NCBI RefSeq assembly: GCF_012912105.1
Contig: NZ_QMEA01000033.1
Span: forward strand, 1-49,945
Source of the DNA: Brasilonema sp. UFV-L1
GTDB taxonomy: Bacteria > Cyanobacteriota > Cyanobacteriia > Cyanobacteriales > Nostocaceae
Direction of reading: 5' to 3'
Length of the DNA stretch: 49,945 bases
Shown: piece after piece, positions 26,865 to 36,386 of the stretch
Layout of the letters: every line of letters begins with the position of its first letter
Position numbering within the stretch: the stretch's first letter is position 1
Notes under the pieces: generated by a model
Database searches by the model: none
The model's input: the letters and a program-made list of their open reading frames with translations, nothing else
What the model was told of the DNA's origin: nothing
Made by a program: the position numbers and the translations under genes

Positions 26865-28316
26865 TCACAAGTCGCGCAGGAAGTAAAAGCGATCGCGTCT
26901 CCAATCTTCTCCTTTTATTCGCCCGACACAACCTGTTAATGGTGAGGAAAGTTCAATCAATATTTCGTGCATCTCTTCACGACTTAAGTTTTGAGGTGGA
27001 TTTGAGTAACCGTAGGCTCCAAACAGAGTTGCAACCTCAACGTTTTTATCACCTGTGTTTTCTTGATGTTTTTTCACAAGCTGGACTAGGTGCGATCGCA
27101 ATTGAATTTCTTTGTAAACTTGCTGAATATATTTATCAACTTCATCATCACAATAGCCTGGTTTCAAATATTCTTTAAGCTTAAATAAGTCTACTGAACC
27201 ACGATAGTTATGTTGCAGTTTTACCAAACTCTGTAGCGTTTCTGGGTTAATGATTGACATACCTTGTATTGTCGCCGCATCTTTAAGTTGAGTTGTCGGT
27301 TCTCCAGAACCAATAATTAATTTAGCTGCTTGCTGAAATAGTTCTTGGCTTTGTAGGCGTAGGGTTCCTAGATTGAGTAATTGTACTGCGGTGGTGTTGG
27401 GAATTTTTTTACCTGCTTTACATTCCCCAACTAAAGGATAGGGTTGTGAACAAAATACATCTACACCACCAGCACCGCCTCTGTGGAAATAATCAACTGT
27501 AAATCCTAAAAACTCCAGGCTCTTACGGACTATATTTTCAAAGTCTGTTCCAGCTTGGTAGTTGCTTTTGCCTTCATCTTGTTCTATGCTGCGATCGCCT
27601 AATGCTGCAATGTTGTTTATCCAAGCTAAATCTGGATTAGGTTGTTGGATAAGTTTTTCAGTCGTCCAACCTAAGAATGCTTTGATATCTTGATCTAATT
27701 GTTTAGCGGCTGGGTTGGTGATGGCAAGGGAGGCAATAGCACTTTGCAAGTCTTCCAATTCTGGGTGTGGTGGTGGTTGATGTGTTTCTAGTTGATGTTT
27801 GCGGATGGCAAAGATGCGATCGCATAACACGGGGTTTGCTTGAGAAACTGTCAATTGTTGGGGCAAAGGTACAAAATGACGCTCTTGGGTATACACTGGA
27901 ACCTCAAGAGGCTGAGGCAGCAAATAGACGCGCAAGTGAGCAAGAAAAATATAACGACGTTGCAGTAAAATTTGTTGTAATGCTTCTGTTGTCCAAATGC
28001 TTAACCCTGAAAAAGCCTCTAATGCTTCAGAAGCATTGAGCATTTGGCATAGTTCGCACCTAGCCCAAGCTTTAATTAAAACGGTTTCAGAACCCAAGTT
28101 GTTTATAACCTGTTGGGCAATTGACAAAAAATTTGGACGGTAATGACGCTTAGGAGGTAGAGTGTTAATTGAGGCGTTGGCTGGATAGAGAGCAAATTTC
28201 TGTCCTGAATTAATCAATTTACGAGGTATTGCTGCAATTGTCCGTCCTTGGATTAACGCTTCAATGTCCGGAGCAGGTAGACACAAGGCATTGTAAATCA
28301 AAACTGATTCGCTCAT
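26865..28316 (-). CDS. DUF1802-PD-(D/E)XK nuclease fusion protein
   Basis: 483 residues. The N-terminal region (about 5-150) follows the DUF1802 pattern: ALCLPAPDIEALIQGRTIAA, KFALYPA, IKAWARCE, LSIWTTEAL and LRVYLLPQPLEVPV. The middle (about 250-345) is a restriction-endonuclease-like domain, with E260 in GTDFENIVRKSLEFLGF, D286 in GGAGGVDVFC and E298-C-K300 in LVGECKAGK. Together these form the E...D...ExK active site of the Mrr/PD-(D/E)XK type. The C-terminus is helical and basic. It is the last gene of a three-gene unit, and its ATG overlaps the ATPase stop (ATGA, 28313-28316). DUF1802 usually occurs alone, so the fusion is informative. Predicted to cut DNA; target unknown. Confidence 0.8.
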   Translation of the reverse strand: MSESVLIYNALCLPAPDIEALIQGRTIAAIPRKLINSGQKFALYPANASINTLPPKRHYRPNFLSIAQQVINNLGSETVLIKAWARCELCQMLNASEALEAFSGLSIWTTEALQQILLQRRYIFLAHLRVYLLPQPLEVPVYTQERHFVPLPQQLTVSQANPVLCDRIFAIRKHQLETHQPPPHPELEDLQSAIASLAITNPAAKQLDQDIKAFLGWTTEKLIQQPNPDLAWINNIAALGDRSIEQDEGKSNYQAGTDFENIVRKSLEFLGFTVDYFHRGGAGGVDVFCSQPYPLVGECKAGKKIPNTTAVQLLNLGTLRLQSQELFQQAAKLIIGSGEPTTQLKDAATIQGMSIINPETLQSLVKLQHNYRGSVDLFKLKEYLKPGYCDDEVDKYIQQVYKEIQLRSHLVQLVKKHQENTGDKNVEVATLFGAYGYSNPPQNLSREEMHEILIELSSPLTGCVGRIKGEDWRRDRFYFLRDL

Positions 28317-30286
28317 GCTTCATCAAATAACTCATTCAGCTCATCCACTTCATCTGTTTCGCTTATGGTGGACGGATTTAGAAAGTCTTCTATAAGTTCA
28401 AGATCGTCCTCATCATCAACAGCAGGCATTTTACCAGAGGGGTTACTCAAAATTTCTCGTAGTAAAAGGTTATCAAAAGTAAGCTGCTTCTGAGAGATGA
28501 AATCAAAAACCTGCTCCTCAGTTAACTTATAGTTTCTGCACTTCTTACAGACAGCCCGAACTGTGATAAGTGGTCGAATTTGCTCTTCTATCAAATCCAC
28601 GTTTTCGCCACCTTTTTCTGATATAAGTTGCTTAACCAACTTATATGCTTCTGAATTTTTTTTCATTTGTTCTATCTTGGATTTTGAACGGACTAAACAA
28701 CCACGAGTTAGATCAAATTTTTCGTAGTCATTCAAACGTTTTAATCCTGCAGTTAATGTAAATTGAGAAGACTGGATTACAGCTACACCAATTTTTACTT
28801 CTTTGCCATTCTCGTTACCAACAATTTTGAAGTTGATAAAACCTTTATTTTGTAATTTCGGTTTGATATCACTTGTTATTTCCTCAATCATGACTCCTTC
28901 TAAAGTCTGACCTTTCAAAGTCTCAAAGCCAAAAAAAAGAACTTTTGCAATTAGTGAATTATCTTCTAGATAATCTCCAATATCTGCTTCACTTTCCCTT
29001 CTTAAAGCAAGTTCAAATCGCTCATGTGGATCGGGAGGAAGTGGCTCCTCATAAACCTTAAAGTTTTCTGCACACCATTTTAAAGCTTCCCTTACCGTTG
29101 GCTTGCGTTTCCCAAATTCTCTCAGTTGGTTTTCTTCAAATGGATAGACTGGATGAGGCGGTACTAAATTCCTTGTCTCGTAAAACTCTTTCAGCCAAAG
29201 GGTGACTAATTCAACCAGAGAATCACTATCAATTTCTATTAAATTTATTGGTTTTCGAGCAGTATATTTTGATACTCTATCTGGCGTGCCACCTGGCATC
29301 TCATTTACTTTTTGTGTCCATGTAACAGGCAGCATGACTGTGATAATAACAATCCCTTGACTCAATTCGGAGTGTTCGAGAGTATCATGCAGACGCTTCA
29401 CTAAATCAGCAATTACCAATTCTGTTGGCAACCCATCATCACTGGAGTTGTTCTTGACATCTATCTCGTCAAAACAAATGACGACGGGGTTATAGTAACT
29501 AACCAAATTCAATATTTGCTGAATATTCTTTAGGGCTTCTGCCTCTTTTTCTTGACTGGTTTTGCTAGCATTGGGTAATCCTAGAACATCAGCATTAAAT
29601 TGAGCGAGCTGCTCGCCAGACAACCATTTAATGGCAAAAGATGCGTGAGTTTCGGAAAGTGTCCATAAAATAGCCCGTAGAATATAAGGATCTGCATTTG
29701 GTTTTGTTTTAAGAACTTGCTTGGTGAGCGTGTTCATCAAACTCTTGTTCTTAGCCGACCAACTTGCAGATACTTTATCAAATCGGTCTTTCAGTTCTTG
29801 CGGAGAAAGGCTTGGAGCATTGGGATTGATGGCTTTGAAGCCTTCGTTTGCCATAGCAGCAGCTACTTCCTGCCATTGCATTACCCCTTGACTACCAGTT
29901 TTGCTGAGACTATCTGCCAAGGTTTGCTGGAATTTGTATTTAACTAGATTTAAGTCTGTGTAGTTATTGACGCCTGCGTAGACGAATAAAGCACCGCCTT
30001 CGCGTTTCAGTCGATGGCGAATACGACTCAAAAGATGGGTTTTACCGACTCCTTGTTGTGCTGTTATGGCAATTGAAGTCACTTTGTCTTGACTAGATTG
30101 ACTTGACCGCACAAGCTGAATTGCCTGAAAAACTGCATTAGAAGCGTGAGCATTAAGGGTAGGCACATCGGTGAATTTCCTTCCCCAGACATCTTGTTCT
30201 TGGACAATACCAGCATTGGTAAATGGATTATGACTTTGGATCGCGGCGTTGAGGGATTCTGTTGGAGAGACAGAGGGATTTTCCAT
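28313..30286 (-). CDS. P-loop ATPase of the winged-helix/ATPase/nuclease cassette
   Basis: 657 residues. Walker A is A76-QQGV-GKT83, followed by HLLSRIRHRL. A strand ALFVYAGVNN follows at about 99-108. Walker B is CFDEID at 271-276 (D273, E274). A sensor-like segment IVIITVMLPVTW is near 325, and RKPTVREALKWC near 400 resembles an AAA+ lid. The C-terminal third has a CKKC pair near 590 and an acidic tail (DDEDDLELIEDF). It resembles KAP/STAND-like or BREX-type P-loop proteins, but I cannot place it in a named family. 49 bp downstream of the winged-helix gene and coupled by overlap to the nuclease gene, so it probably powers or gates the nuclease. Confidence 0.75.
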   Translation of the reverse strand: MENPSVSPTESLNAAIQSHNPFTNAGIVQEQDVWGRKFTDVPTLNAHASNAVFQAIQLVRSSQSSQDKVTSIAITAQQGVGKTHLLSRIRHRLKREGGALFVYAGVNNYTDLNLVKYKFQQTLADSLSKTGSQGVMQWQEVAAAMANEGFKAINPNAPSLSPQELKDRFDKVSASWSAKNKSLMNTLTKQVLKTKPNADPYILRAILWTLSETHASFAIKWLSGEQLAQFNADVLGLPNASKTSQEKEAEALKNIQQILNLVSYYNPVVICFDEIDVKNNSSDDGLPTELVIADLVKRLHDTLEHSELSQGIVIITVMLPVTWTQKVNEMPGGTPDRVSKYTARKPINLIEIDSDSLVELVTLWLKEFYETRNLVPPHPVYPFEENQLREFGKRKPTVREALKWCAENFKVYEEPLPPDPHERFELALRRESEADIGDYLEDNSLIAKVLFFGFETLKGQTLEGVMIEEITSDIKPKLQNKGFINFKIVGNENGKEVKIGVAVIQSSQFTLTAGLKRLNDYEKFDLTRGCLVRSKSKIEQMKKNSEAYKLVKQLISEKGGENVDLIEEQIRPLITVRAVCKKCRNYKLTEEQVFDFISQKQLTFDNLLLREILSNPSGKMPAVDDEDDLELIEDFLNPSTISETDEVDELNELFDEA

Positions 30287-30335
30287 AGTGGATTCGCGCT
30301 TAGGTGAGGAACTACAAGGGGTTTCGGCAATCTGA

Positions 30336-31004
30336 TTAATTCAAGCGCTTGGCGTAAGAGCGTAATCCTGCTCCTGGTATGGTGATTGAGTCTTCGCGTT
30401 TATCAGATGTCATGTCTGGTATTTCTCCCGCAATTAACTGGAAAATGTCGTTAGCTTGCATTTCCAACAGCCAATCACTGAAATCAGAACGACTCAGGCG
30501 ATCGCCCACTTCCCTCCTCATCCGATAAATCGGTACCAAATCATTCAGGTTATAGTCGCGGTTCAATTTGTCATAGACTTCCAACGCGACTTGCTTAAAC
30601 TCGTCATAAGATTTAATTCCACTCTTCACCCCATTCACAGATGCAGATGCAACTACCGCACCATCCATCTGACTTATCCACTTCAGCAACGCATTAGCCG
30701 CCCAAGTTCCGATAATATTGCCTTCAAATCTAAACTCTGGACTTTTCAAACCCTCACTCAAGACTTCTAAACCCACAGGAGATAGTAGAGAGTAGCTTCT
30801 TGTAGACTTAGAGAAGGCGATCGCCCCTTTTTTCTCCAGTTCATCAAAAATGCTCTGATAATCTCCTACCCTCTTGCCTTTGGGAACAACTCGCTTTGTA
30901 AGTTCACCTTTCTTCACTTCCTGCTTTGTTCCTTCCAAATCCCACAAAGCGAGAAGAAGACGAGTTTTCGCGTGAGTTTCAATTTTTTGTACTTTTTTTG
31001 ACAC
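30336..31004 (-). CDS. Winged-helix protein, first gene of the ATPase/nuclease cassette
   Basis: 222 residues. The N-terminal about 75 residues (HAKTRLLLALWDLEGTKQEV, then YQSIFDELEKKGAIAFSKST and YSLLSPVGLEVL) form a winged-helix DNA-binding pattern. The C-terminal half is helical (YDEFKQVALEVYDKLNRDY, DLVPIYRMRREVGDRLSRSD, FSDWLLEMQANDIFQL). It could be a DNA-recognition subunit of the system or its repressor. Start at ATG 31004; 700 bp of gene-free DNA upstream would hold the operon promoter. I recognise no named family. Confidence 0.7.
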   Translation of the reverse strand: MSKKVQKIETHAKTRLLLALWDLEGTKQEVKKGELTKRVVPKGKRVGDYQSIFDELEKKGAIAFSKSTRSYSLLSPVGLEVLSEGLKSPEFRFEGNIIGTWAANALLKWISQMDGAVVASASVNGVKSGIKSYDEFKQVALEVYDKLNRDYNLNDLVPIYRMRREVGDRLSRSDFSDWLLEMQANDIFQLIAGEIPDMTSDKREDSITIPGAGLRSYAKRLN

Positions 31005-31711
31005 GGTATTTACTTATTTTACTGGCTAAAACTAGTATAGTTATTATTTAAATACATCAACTGACGTAGAAATACGGAAATTTTTCCACTTAGTTTCTGA
31101 AAATTCCCTGAACTGAATATCTTGCGCTTTTCCTTCCACGCAGATGTCTTTGGTCAAGTTTCTATTTGCTGTGATAGTTGTTCCGAAGGTTGCCTATATA
31201 GCTTTGTAAAGATGTGGCGGCTAAAGTAAGCTATGCAACCTCTACTCGGTAATTTGTTACTAATTTTCAAAAATCCGCTAGATAATACTTACGGCTATTT
31301 TTAGTCATTAACAGATTGGTTATAATATCATAAGTGAAGTCAGAAAATCTTGAAGTACTAAAAAACGCAAACTTACTTAATGTAGCAAATTTTCCGGAAA
31401 AACTAAGTGCTACCGACTTCTCTATAGAAATATATTTTGGTAATCTACATTTCAAGCAAAATAAGCATTGTTAACGGCTTGACTCGTAAACCACTTGTAT
31501 AAGTCTGGCATTGTGTGCGCCAGAAAAATCTGGAATTTTACGGTGTAGCCTATATCCTCTCAAATGTACAGTTATACTCATTGATTCAACCAACTCGGTG
31601 AATTCATCGACTGTTCACATTTCATCACAACTGACTTGTTGAGGAAAAGTTAACTTTTCTTAGTTTGGTCGCTTAACTGTTTTCAACCTCGCACAACTTT
31701 GATTATTCGTT
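31005..31711. other. Gene-free 700-bp interval with divergent promoters
   Basis: AT-rich, all short frames look spurious, and no RNA gene is recognisable. It separates the winged-helix operon (leftward) from the amidase gene (rightward). The only striking element is the palindrome at 31644-31659. Confidence 0.5.
31644..31659. promoter_or_regulatory. Perfect 16-bp palindrome, possible operator
   Basis: GAAAAGTTAACTTTTC is a perfect palindrome 52 bp before the amidase ATG, the position and size expected of a dimeric regulator site. No regulator is known for it. Confidence 0.35.
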
Positions 31712-32530
31712 ATGAAGTCTTATCTAGCCGCCGCGATTCAAATGACCAGTGTGTCCAATCTACAAAAAAACTTGGCACAAGCAGAAGAATTTATTGATTT
31801 AGCCGTGCGTCAAGGTGCTGAATTAATTGGTTTGCCAGAAAATTTCTCCTTTATGGGTGAGGAAAATGAAAAATTGGCTCAAGCTAGTGCGATCGCCCAA
31901 GAAACAGAAAAGTTTCTTAAAACAATGGCGCAGCGTTTTCAAATCACCATCCTAGGCGGCGGCTTTCCAGTTCCTGTAGACGACAAAAACACTCTTGTCT
32001 ACAATACTGCCTTACTTATTGACCCTAGTGGTCAAGAACTCGCACGTTATCAAAAGGTACACCTGTTTGATGTTAACGTCCCAGATGGCAACACTTATAG
32101 AGAATCTACAACAGTCATGGCTGGTAAGCAATTGCCTCCTGTCTACTTCTCGCAAGAACTTGGTAACATCGGGCTATCGGTTTGCTACGATGTTCGCTTT
32201 CCCGAACTTTACCGACACATAGCTGACAAAGGCGGACATATTATCTTTGTCCCTGCTGCGTTTACTGCTTTCACTGGCAAAGACCATTGGCAAGTTCTTC
32301 TGCAAGCGCGTGCTATTGAAAATACTTGCTACGTCATTGCTCCAGCACAAACGGGAATCAACTACGCCCGTCGCCAAACTCACGGACACGCCATGATTAT
32401 AGACCCTTGGGGGGTTATTTTAGCAGATGCAGGTGAACAGCCAGGAGTGGCGATCGCCGAAATTAATCCATCAAGGCTAGAACAAGTCCGTCGGCAAATG
32501 CCTAGCTTACAACACCGTGTCTTTGTGTAA
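31712..32530 (+). CDS. Carbon-nitrogen hydrolase (Nit1-like amidase)
   Basis: 272 residues of the nitrilase superfamily with the catalytic triad E43 (GLPENFSF), K115 (YQKVHLFD) and C158 (LSVCYDVRFPEL). The HLFDVNVPDG and YDVRFPELYR context is that of Nit1-type enzymes, which hydrolyse deaminated glutathione as a metabolite-repair step. Other omega-amidase activities are possible. Cytosolic, with no signal peptide. Length is normal. The gene is monocistronic, with a palindrome in its upstream region and a MITE immediately after its stop. Confidence 0.9.
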   Translation: MKSYLAAAIQMTSVSNLQKNLAQAEEFIDLAVRQGAELIGLPENFSFMGEENEKLAQASAIAQETEKFLKTMAQRFQITILGGGFPVPVDDKNTLVYNTALLIDPSGQELARYQKVHLFDVNVPDGNTYRESTTVMAGKQLPPVYFSQELGNIGLSVCYDVRFPELYRHIADKGGHIIFVPAAFTAFTGKDHWQVLLQARAIENTCYVIAPAQTGINYARRQTHGHAMIIDPWGVILADAGEQPGVAIAEINPSRLEQVRRQMPSLQHRVFV

Positions 32531-32543
32531 TTTTATCTAAATT

Positions 32544-32701
32544 GGGCGTTGCTGAATTTGAGTATGAAATACAGTTTTGTCATGCTGAACGAAGCGAAGC
32601 GTAGTGAAGCATCTCGTTTAATTTTCAACGCTTTCCGGAGATTCTTCGCTCCACTTCGTTACGCTCAGAATGACAATTCATACCTTTGTTCAGCAACGCC
32701 C
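32544..32701. mobile_element. 158-bp MITE with 13-bp terminal inverted repeats and 6-bp target duplication
   Basis: GGGCGTTGCTGAA (32544-32556) and TTCAGCAACGCCC (32689-32701) are perfect inverted repeats, and the similarity extends inward to TATGAA/TTCATA. TAAATT flanks both sides (32538-32543, 32702-32707). The interior has a second imperfect inverted repeat (GAACGAAGCGAAGCG... against ...CTTCGTTACGCTC). No coding capacity. The following 32708-33031 is AT-rich and carries only the promoter region of the next gene. Confidence 0.88.
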
Positions 32702-33031
32702 TAAATTGCGTTTCTATCTCCCCTCTCTACTGCATAGAGGGGTTACTTTGTTGATCTCAGTGGTCAATCAAACAAAAAACATAGAGGAACTTAACTACTG
32801 TTAAGCTCAGTCTAATCACAAGAAAAGTCTTGATATTGACTGAGCCTAACAAAGACCAGTTTTCTCTTAACATATTACCAATGTAAAGCTTAAGCAATCC
32901 TTATATTTTAATTAATTTTTCTTTATACTTTTATCTCTTATCTTTATAACGAATAAGGAATAAAGTGTAAGCGTGACTTGAACCGAAGCCAACGCACCCG
33001 TTACAGAGCAGAAGCGTTCTGAAAGTTAAGT

Positions 33032-34864
33032 ATGAAGCTCATCCCGAATAATCGTATTCTGAATTACATATTTTTTAATTTCCGTTCCCAAAGCATATTT
33101 CATGTTCTGATTTGTGGATTGTTTAGTGTCTCAGTCTTCTTGCCGCAACTCGCTGTTGCTCGTCGTCCTATTGCAAAACCTGAAGCTGATAATACTCCCA
33201 CACCAACTGGTGAAGCTTGTAGCAACAACGATATCAGCTTAAATAACCAAGTTTCTCGTGTGGCGAGCAATCTTGTTTTGGCATCTACTTGGATGAGCAA
33301 ACCAAATTGGGGGCTAGAAAACATTGTGGAAACTTTTGGTCCGTATGTTTCTGCTTTCCTCAATCGTACTTCTTGGCCCAGTATTAATGAGCGGGCGAAG
33401 CAGGCAAGAGTGCCTATTCTCATGTATCACGACATTCTACCAAAAAAACAAGTCTTTTTTGATGTCACTCCAGAAGAATTAGAACAACATTTTCAAACCC
33501 TCAAAGAGAATGGCATCACTCCTATTAGTCTTGACCAGCTGATGACTCATTTGCAAATGGGAATGCCACTTCCAGAAAAACCTGTGGTGTTGACATTTGA
33601 TGATGGTTACGGGGGACACTATGAGTATGTTTATCCATTACTCAAAAAATACGGCTACCCTGCTGTATTTTCTATTTATACTAATGGGGTTGGCAACAAT
33701 GTTGGTCGAACTCATGTCAGTTGGGAACAAGTGAAGGAGATGGCGGCTAATCCTTTAGTAACAATTGCTGCTCACAGCGTCAGTCATCCAGCTGATTTAA
33801 CAGTTTTGCCACCAGAACAAATGCAAAAAGAAGTTGTCGAGTCTAAAAAAATTTTAGAGGCAAATTTAGGGATTCCTATCCGCTACTTCACTTATCCTGC
33901 TGGAAAATATAACGAGCAAGTTGCAAGTGTGGTGCAAGCAGCAGGATATGATTCAGCACTGACGATGAATGATCTGGATGAACGGTTTGCGGGTGCATCA
34001 GAGAATCTATTAGCAATTTCCCGCTTTGGTCAATCTAGATTACAAGATGTCATAACCCAAGCTTGGGGAGGTACCAAATTACCAAGCTGGAAAATAGGCT
34101 TTGATTTTGCAAGTCCAGTTCAAAGAACTGACATGACGATTGATAACATTCCTCTCATCTTAGTTTCAGGTGGTCAACCAATAACTATCCACGCTGATAG
34201 CCGTTATACGGTCAAAGAAATTTTGGCTAGGAGTAATACCAATGCTGTTGCTGCTGTGGATGGGGGTTTCTTCTCTCTGAAATTCTTAAATTCTAATGTG
34301 ATGATTGGACCAGTGTTTAGCCAAGTCACTAAAAAATTTATTCCTGGTAACAATGGCGATAATCAGAAACTAGGTGGACGTCCTTTAGTTTTGATTAGTC
34401 CTCATGAAGTGCGCTTTATTCCTTTTGACCCGCTCAAGCATAACACTTTGGAGGGAATACAAGCTGAAATGCCGGAAGTGACTGATGCTTTTGTTGCTGC
34501 AGCGTGGTTAGTCAAAGATGGTCAACCTCGTGAAGCAAGCACTTTTAACGGACTATTTGATTTTAATGCTGCACGGTATCGAGCTTTTTGGGGTATTAAC
34601 CAAAATAAACAAGCGACTATCGGCGTTTCTCTGGAATCTGTTGACTCTATATCTTTGGGAGTTGCACTCGTTAAGGCTGGGTTACAGGATGTCGTGATGG
34701 TTGATTCTGGTCAAAGTACTTCTTTAGTTTACCAAGGAGAATCTCTTGTACGTTACGAACCTCGTCCTGTCCCGCATGCAGTTGCACTTTTGGGATCTCC
34801 GTCCGTGACTAATACTTCCCCATGTGTTTTGGTGCAGAATAAAACAAAACACCGAGGAACTTAA
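33032..34864 (+). CDS. Exported NodB-type polysaccharide deacetylase fused to a phosphodiester glycosidase domain
   Basis: 610 residues. Signal peptide at about 18-43 (ICGLFSVSVFLPQLAVA). The NodB domain spans about 125-345: PILMYHDILP, the metal site D190-D191 in VVLTFDDGYGG, H248-SVS-H252, and RYFTYPAGKY. The C-terminal domain (about 365-590) has AAVDGGFFSL, LGGRPLVL and VVMVDSGQSTSLVYQGE, typical of the NAGPA/DUF2233 phosphodiester glycosidase family. The combination suggests remodelling of an N-acetylated extracellular polysaccharide or peptidoglycan, with one domain removing acetyl groups and the other a sugar-phosphate cap. That joint role is inferred. Monocistronic. Confidence 0.85.
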   Translation: MKLIPNNRILNYIFFNFRSQSIFHVLICGLFSVSVFLPQLAVARRPIAKPEADNTPTPTGEACSNNDISLNNQVSRVASNLVLASTWMSKPNWGLENIVETFGPYVSAFLNRTSWPSINERAKQARVPILMYHDILPKKQVFFDVTPEELEQHFQTLKENGITPISLDQLMTHLQMGMPLPEKPVVLTFDDGYGGHYEYVYPLLKKYGYPAVFSIYTNGVGNNVGRTHVSWEQVKEMAANPLVTIAAHSVSHPADLTVLPPEQMQKEVVESKKILEANLGIPIRYFTYPAGKYNEQVASVVQAAGYDSALTMNDLDERFAGASENLLAISRFGQSRLQDVITQAWGGTKLPSWKIGFDFASPVQRTDMTIDNIPLILVSGGQPITIHADSRYTVKEILARSNTNAVAAVDGGFFSLKFLNSNVMIGPVFSQVTKKFIPGNNGDNQKLGGRPLVLISPHEVRFIPFDPLKHNTLEGIQAEMPEVTDAFVAAAWLVKDGQPREASTFNGLFDFNAARYRAFWGINQNKQATIGVSLESVDSISLGVALVKAGLQDVVMVDSGQSTSLVYQGESLVRYEPRPVPHAVALLGSPSVTNTSPCVLVQNKTKHRGT

Positions 34865-34975
34865 GTTTGTAATCTAACGAGTAAAAAAGATTGCTGAGAA
34901 GAAAAACAAAAAAAACCGGGGAACCGAAACATTACCCAGTTCAGTCTAACGAGTGTAAGAATCCTCAGTGATATG

Positions 34976-34998
34976 GGGACACTATATTCTAGTGTCCC
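34976..34998 (-). terminator. Hairpin downstream of fba
   Basis: GGGACACTA (34976-34984) pairs perfectly with TAGTGTCCC (34990-34998) across a 5-nt loop, 20 bp beyond the fba stop. The T-run is weak. Confidence 0.55.
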
Positions 34999-35017
34999 TA
35001 CTTACTTATTCTCAAAC

Positions 35018-36097
35018 TTAGACGGTTGCAGTTTTCTTAGTCACAGCGTTGAGTTCGCCCTTAGCATACTTAGCAGCAAACTCTTCGAGTGAAACCTGCT
35101 TAATCTTGCTAGCATTACCAGCGGTGCCAAATTGCTGATAGCGCTCAACACAAACCTTCTGCATGTATTTGATAGAAGGCTTGAGGAAGTGACGAGGGTC
35201 AAATTCTTTGGGATTTGCTGCCAAAGCTTCACGTACTGCTGCGGTAATTGCCAGACGGTTGTCTGTGTCAATATTTACCTTACGCACACCGCTCTTGATA
35301 CCTTTTTGGATTTCTTCCACGGGTACACCGTAGGTTTCAGGAATTGCACCGCCATACTTGTTAATCAGTGCAAGTAAATCTTCTGGTACAGAAGATGAAC
35401 CGTGCATGACCAAGTGGGTGTTGGGCAAACGACGGTGAATTTCTTCGATACGGCTGATTGCCAAAATTTCACCAGTTGGCTTGCGGGTGAATTTGTAAGC
35501 ACCGTGGCTGGTACCAATAGCAACTGCTAAAGCATCTACCTGGGTTTGTTCCACAAAGTCCACTGCTTGGTCAGGATCAGTCAGCAGCTGGTCGTGGGAA
35601 AGAACACCTTCCGCACCGTGACCATCTTCAGCTTCACCCGTACCAGTTTCCAGAGAACCCAAGCAACCGAGTTCACCTTCAACACTGACACCCAGGGAGT
35701 GAGCGACTTTCACCACTTCGCGGGTCGTGCTAACGTTGTACTCGTAGCTAGCGGGGGTTTTGGCATCAGCTTCCAGCGAACCATCCATCATCACGCTAGT
35801 AAAGCCGTTTTTAATTGCTGAGTAGCAAGTAGCAGGTTCGTTACCATGATCTTGGTGCATGGTAATGGGAATATGGGGGTAGGTTTCTACCGCTGCCAAA
35901 ATCAGGTGACGCAGGAAGTTTTCACCAGCATACTTACGAGCACCACGAGAGGCTTGCAAAATCACGGGGCTATCTGTTTCATGGGCAGCCTGAACAATAG
36001 CTTGAATCTGCTCCAAGTTGTTAACGTTGAAAGCAGGTATGCCGTAACCGTTTTCTGCCGCGTGATCCAACAGCAGCCGCAAGGATACGAGCGCCAT
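35018..36097 (-). CDS. fba: Class II fructose-bisphosphate aldolase, Calvin-cycle type
   Basis: 359 residues. ATG 36097 is preceded by AGGAGG (36110-36105) at an ideal distance. It condenses dihydroxyacetone phosphate with glyceraldehyde-3-phosphate or erythrose-4-phosphate, serving the Calvin cycle and glycolysis. Zinc and substrate motifs: ITMHQDHGN, the catalytic-loop region [38 protein letters not shown] and [10 protein letters not shown]. The 35-residue C-terminus ([20 protein letters not shown]) is typical of the photosynthetic type. Metal-dependent, cytosolic. Followed by a hairpin. Confidence 0.96.
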   Translation of the reverse strand: MALVSLRLLLDHAAENGYGIPAFNVNNLEQIQAIVQAAHETDSPVILQASRGARKYAGENFLRHLILAAVETYPHIPITMHQDHGNEPATCYSAIKNGFTSVMMDGSLEADAKTPASYEYNVSTTREVVKVAHSLGVSVEGELGCLGSLETGTGEAEDGHGAEGVLSHDQLLTDPDQAVDFVEQTQVDALAVAIGTSHGAYKFTRKPTGEILAISRIEEIHRRLPNTHLVMHGSSSVPEDLLALINKYGGAIPETYGVPVEEIQKGIKSGVRKVNIDTDNRLAITAAVREALAANPKEFDPRHFLKPSIKYMQKVCVERYQQFGTAGNASKIKQVSLEEFAAKYAKGELNAVTKKTATV

Positions 36098-36386
36098 AGA
36101 TAGTCCTCCTAATAGGTTTGTCAGCTAGTGGGTGAGACAAGCGTAAAAGTGTACGCTATTCTTAATAGTATTTTAAGCTTATAGGAAATTATAACTAGTG
36201 ATGTGCCCCTTATGTTGAAAAACTTTAAGCGAAGTCAGGTGGACACTGCCGAACTTACTCTATCATTTCGATGACTGAGTTTTGTTTCTTGAGTTACAAA
36301 GCTCACCAAAAATACCGTTGCAGCCATAACCTGTAGTTTTTGTCCATGACTTTAAGATTCATAAATTAGGACTTAGAACTTTCTTA

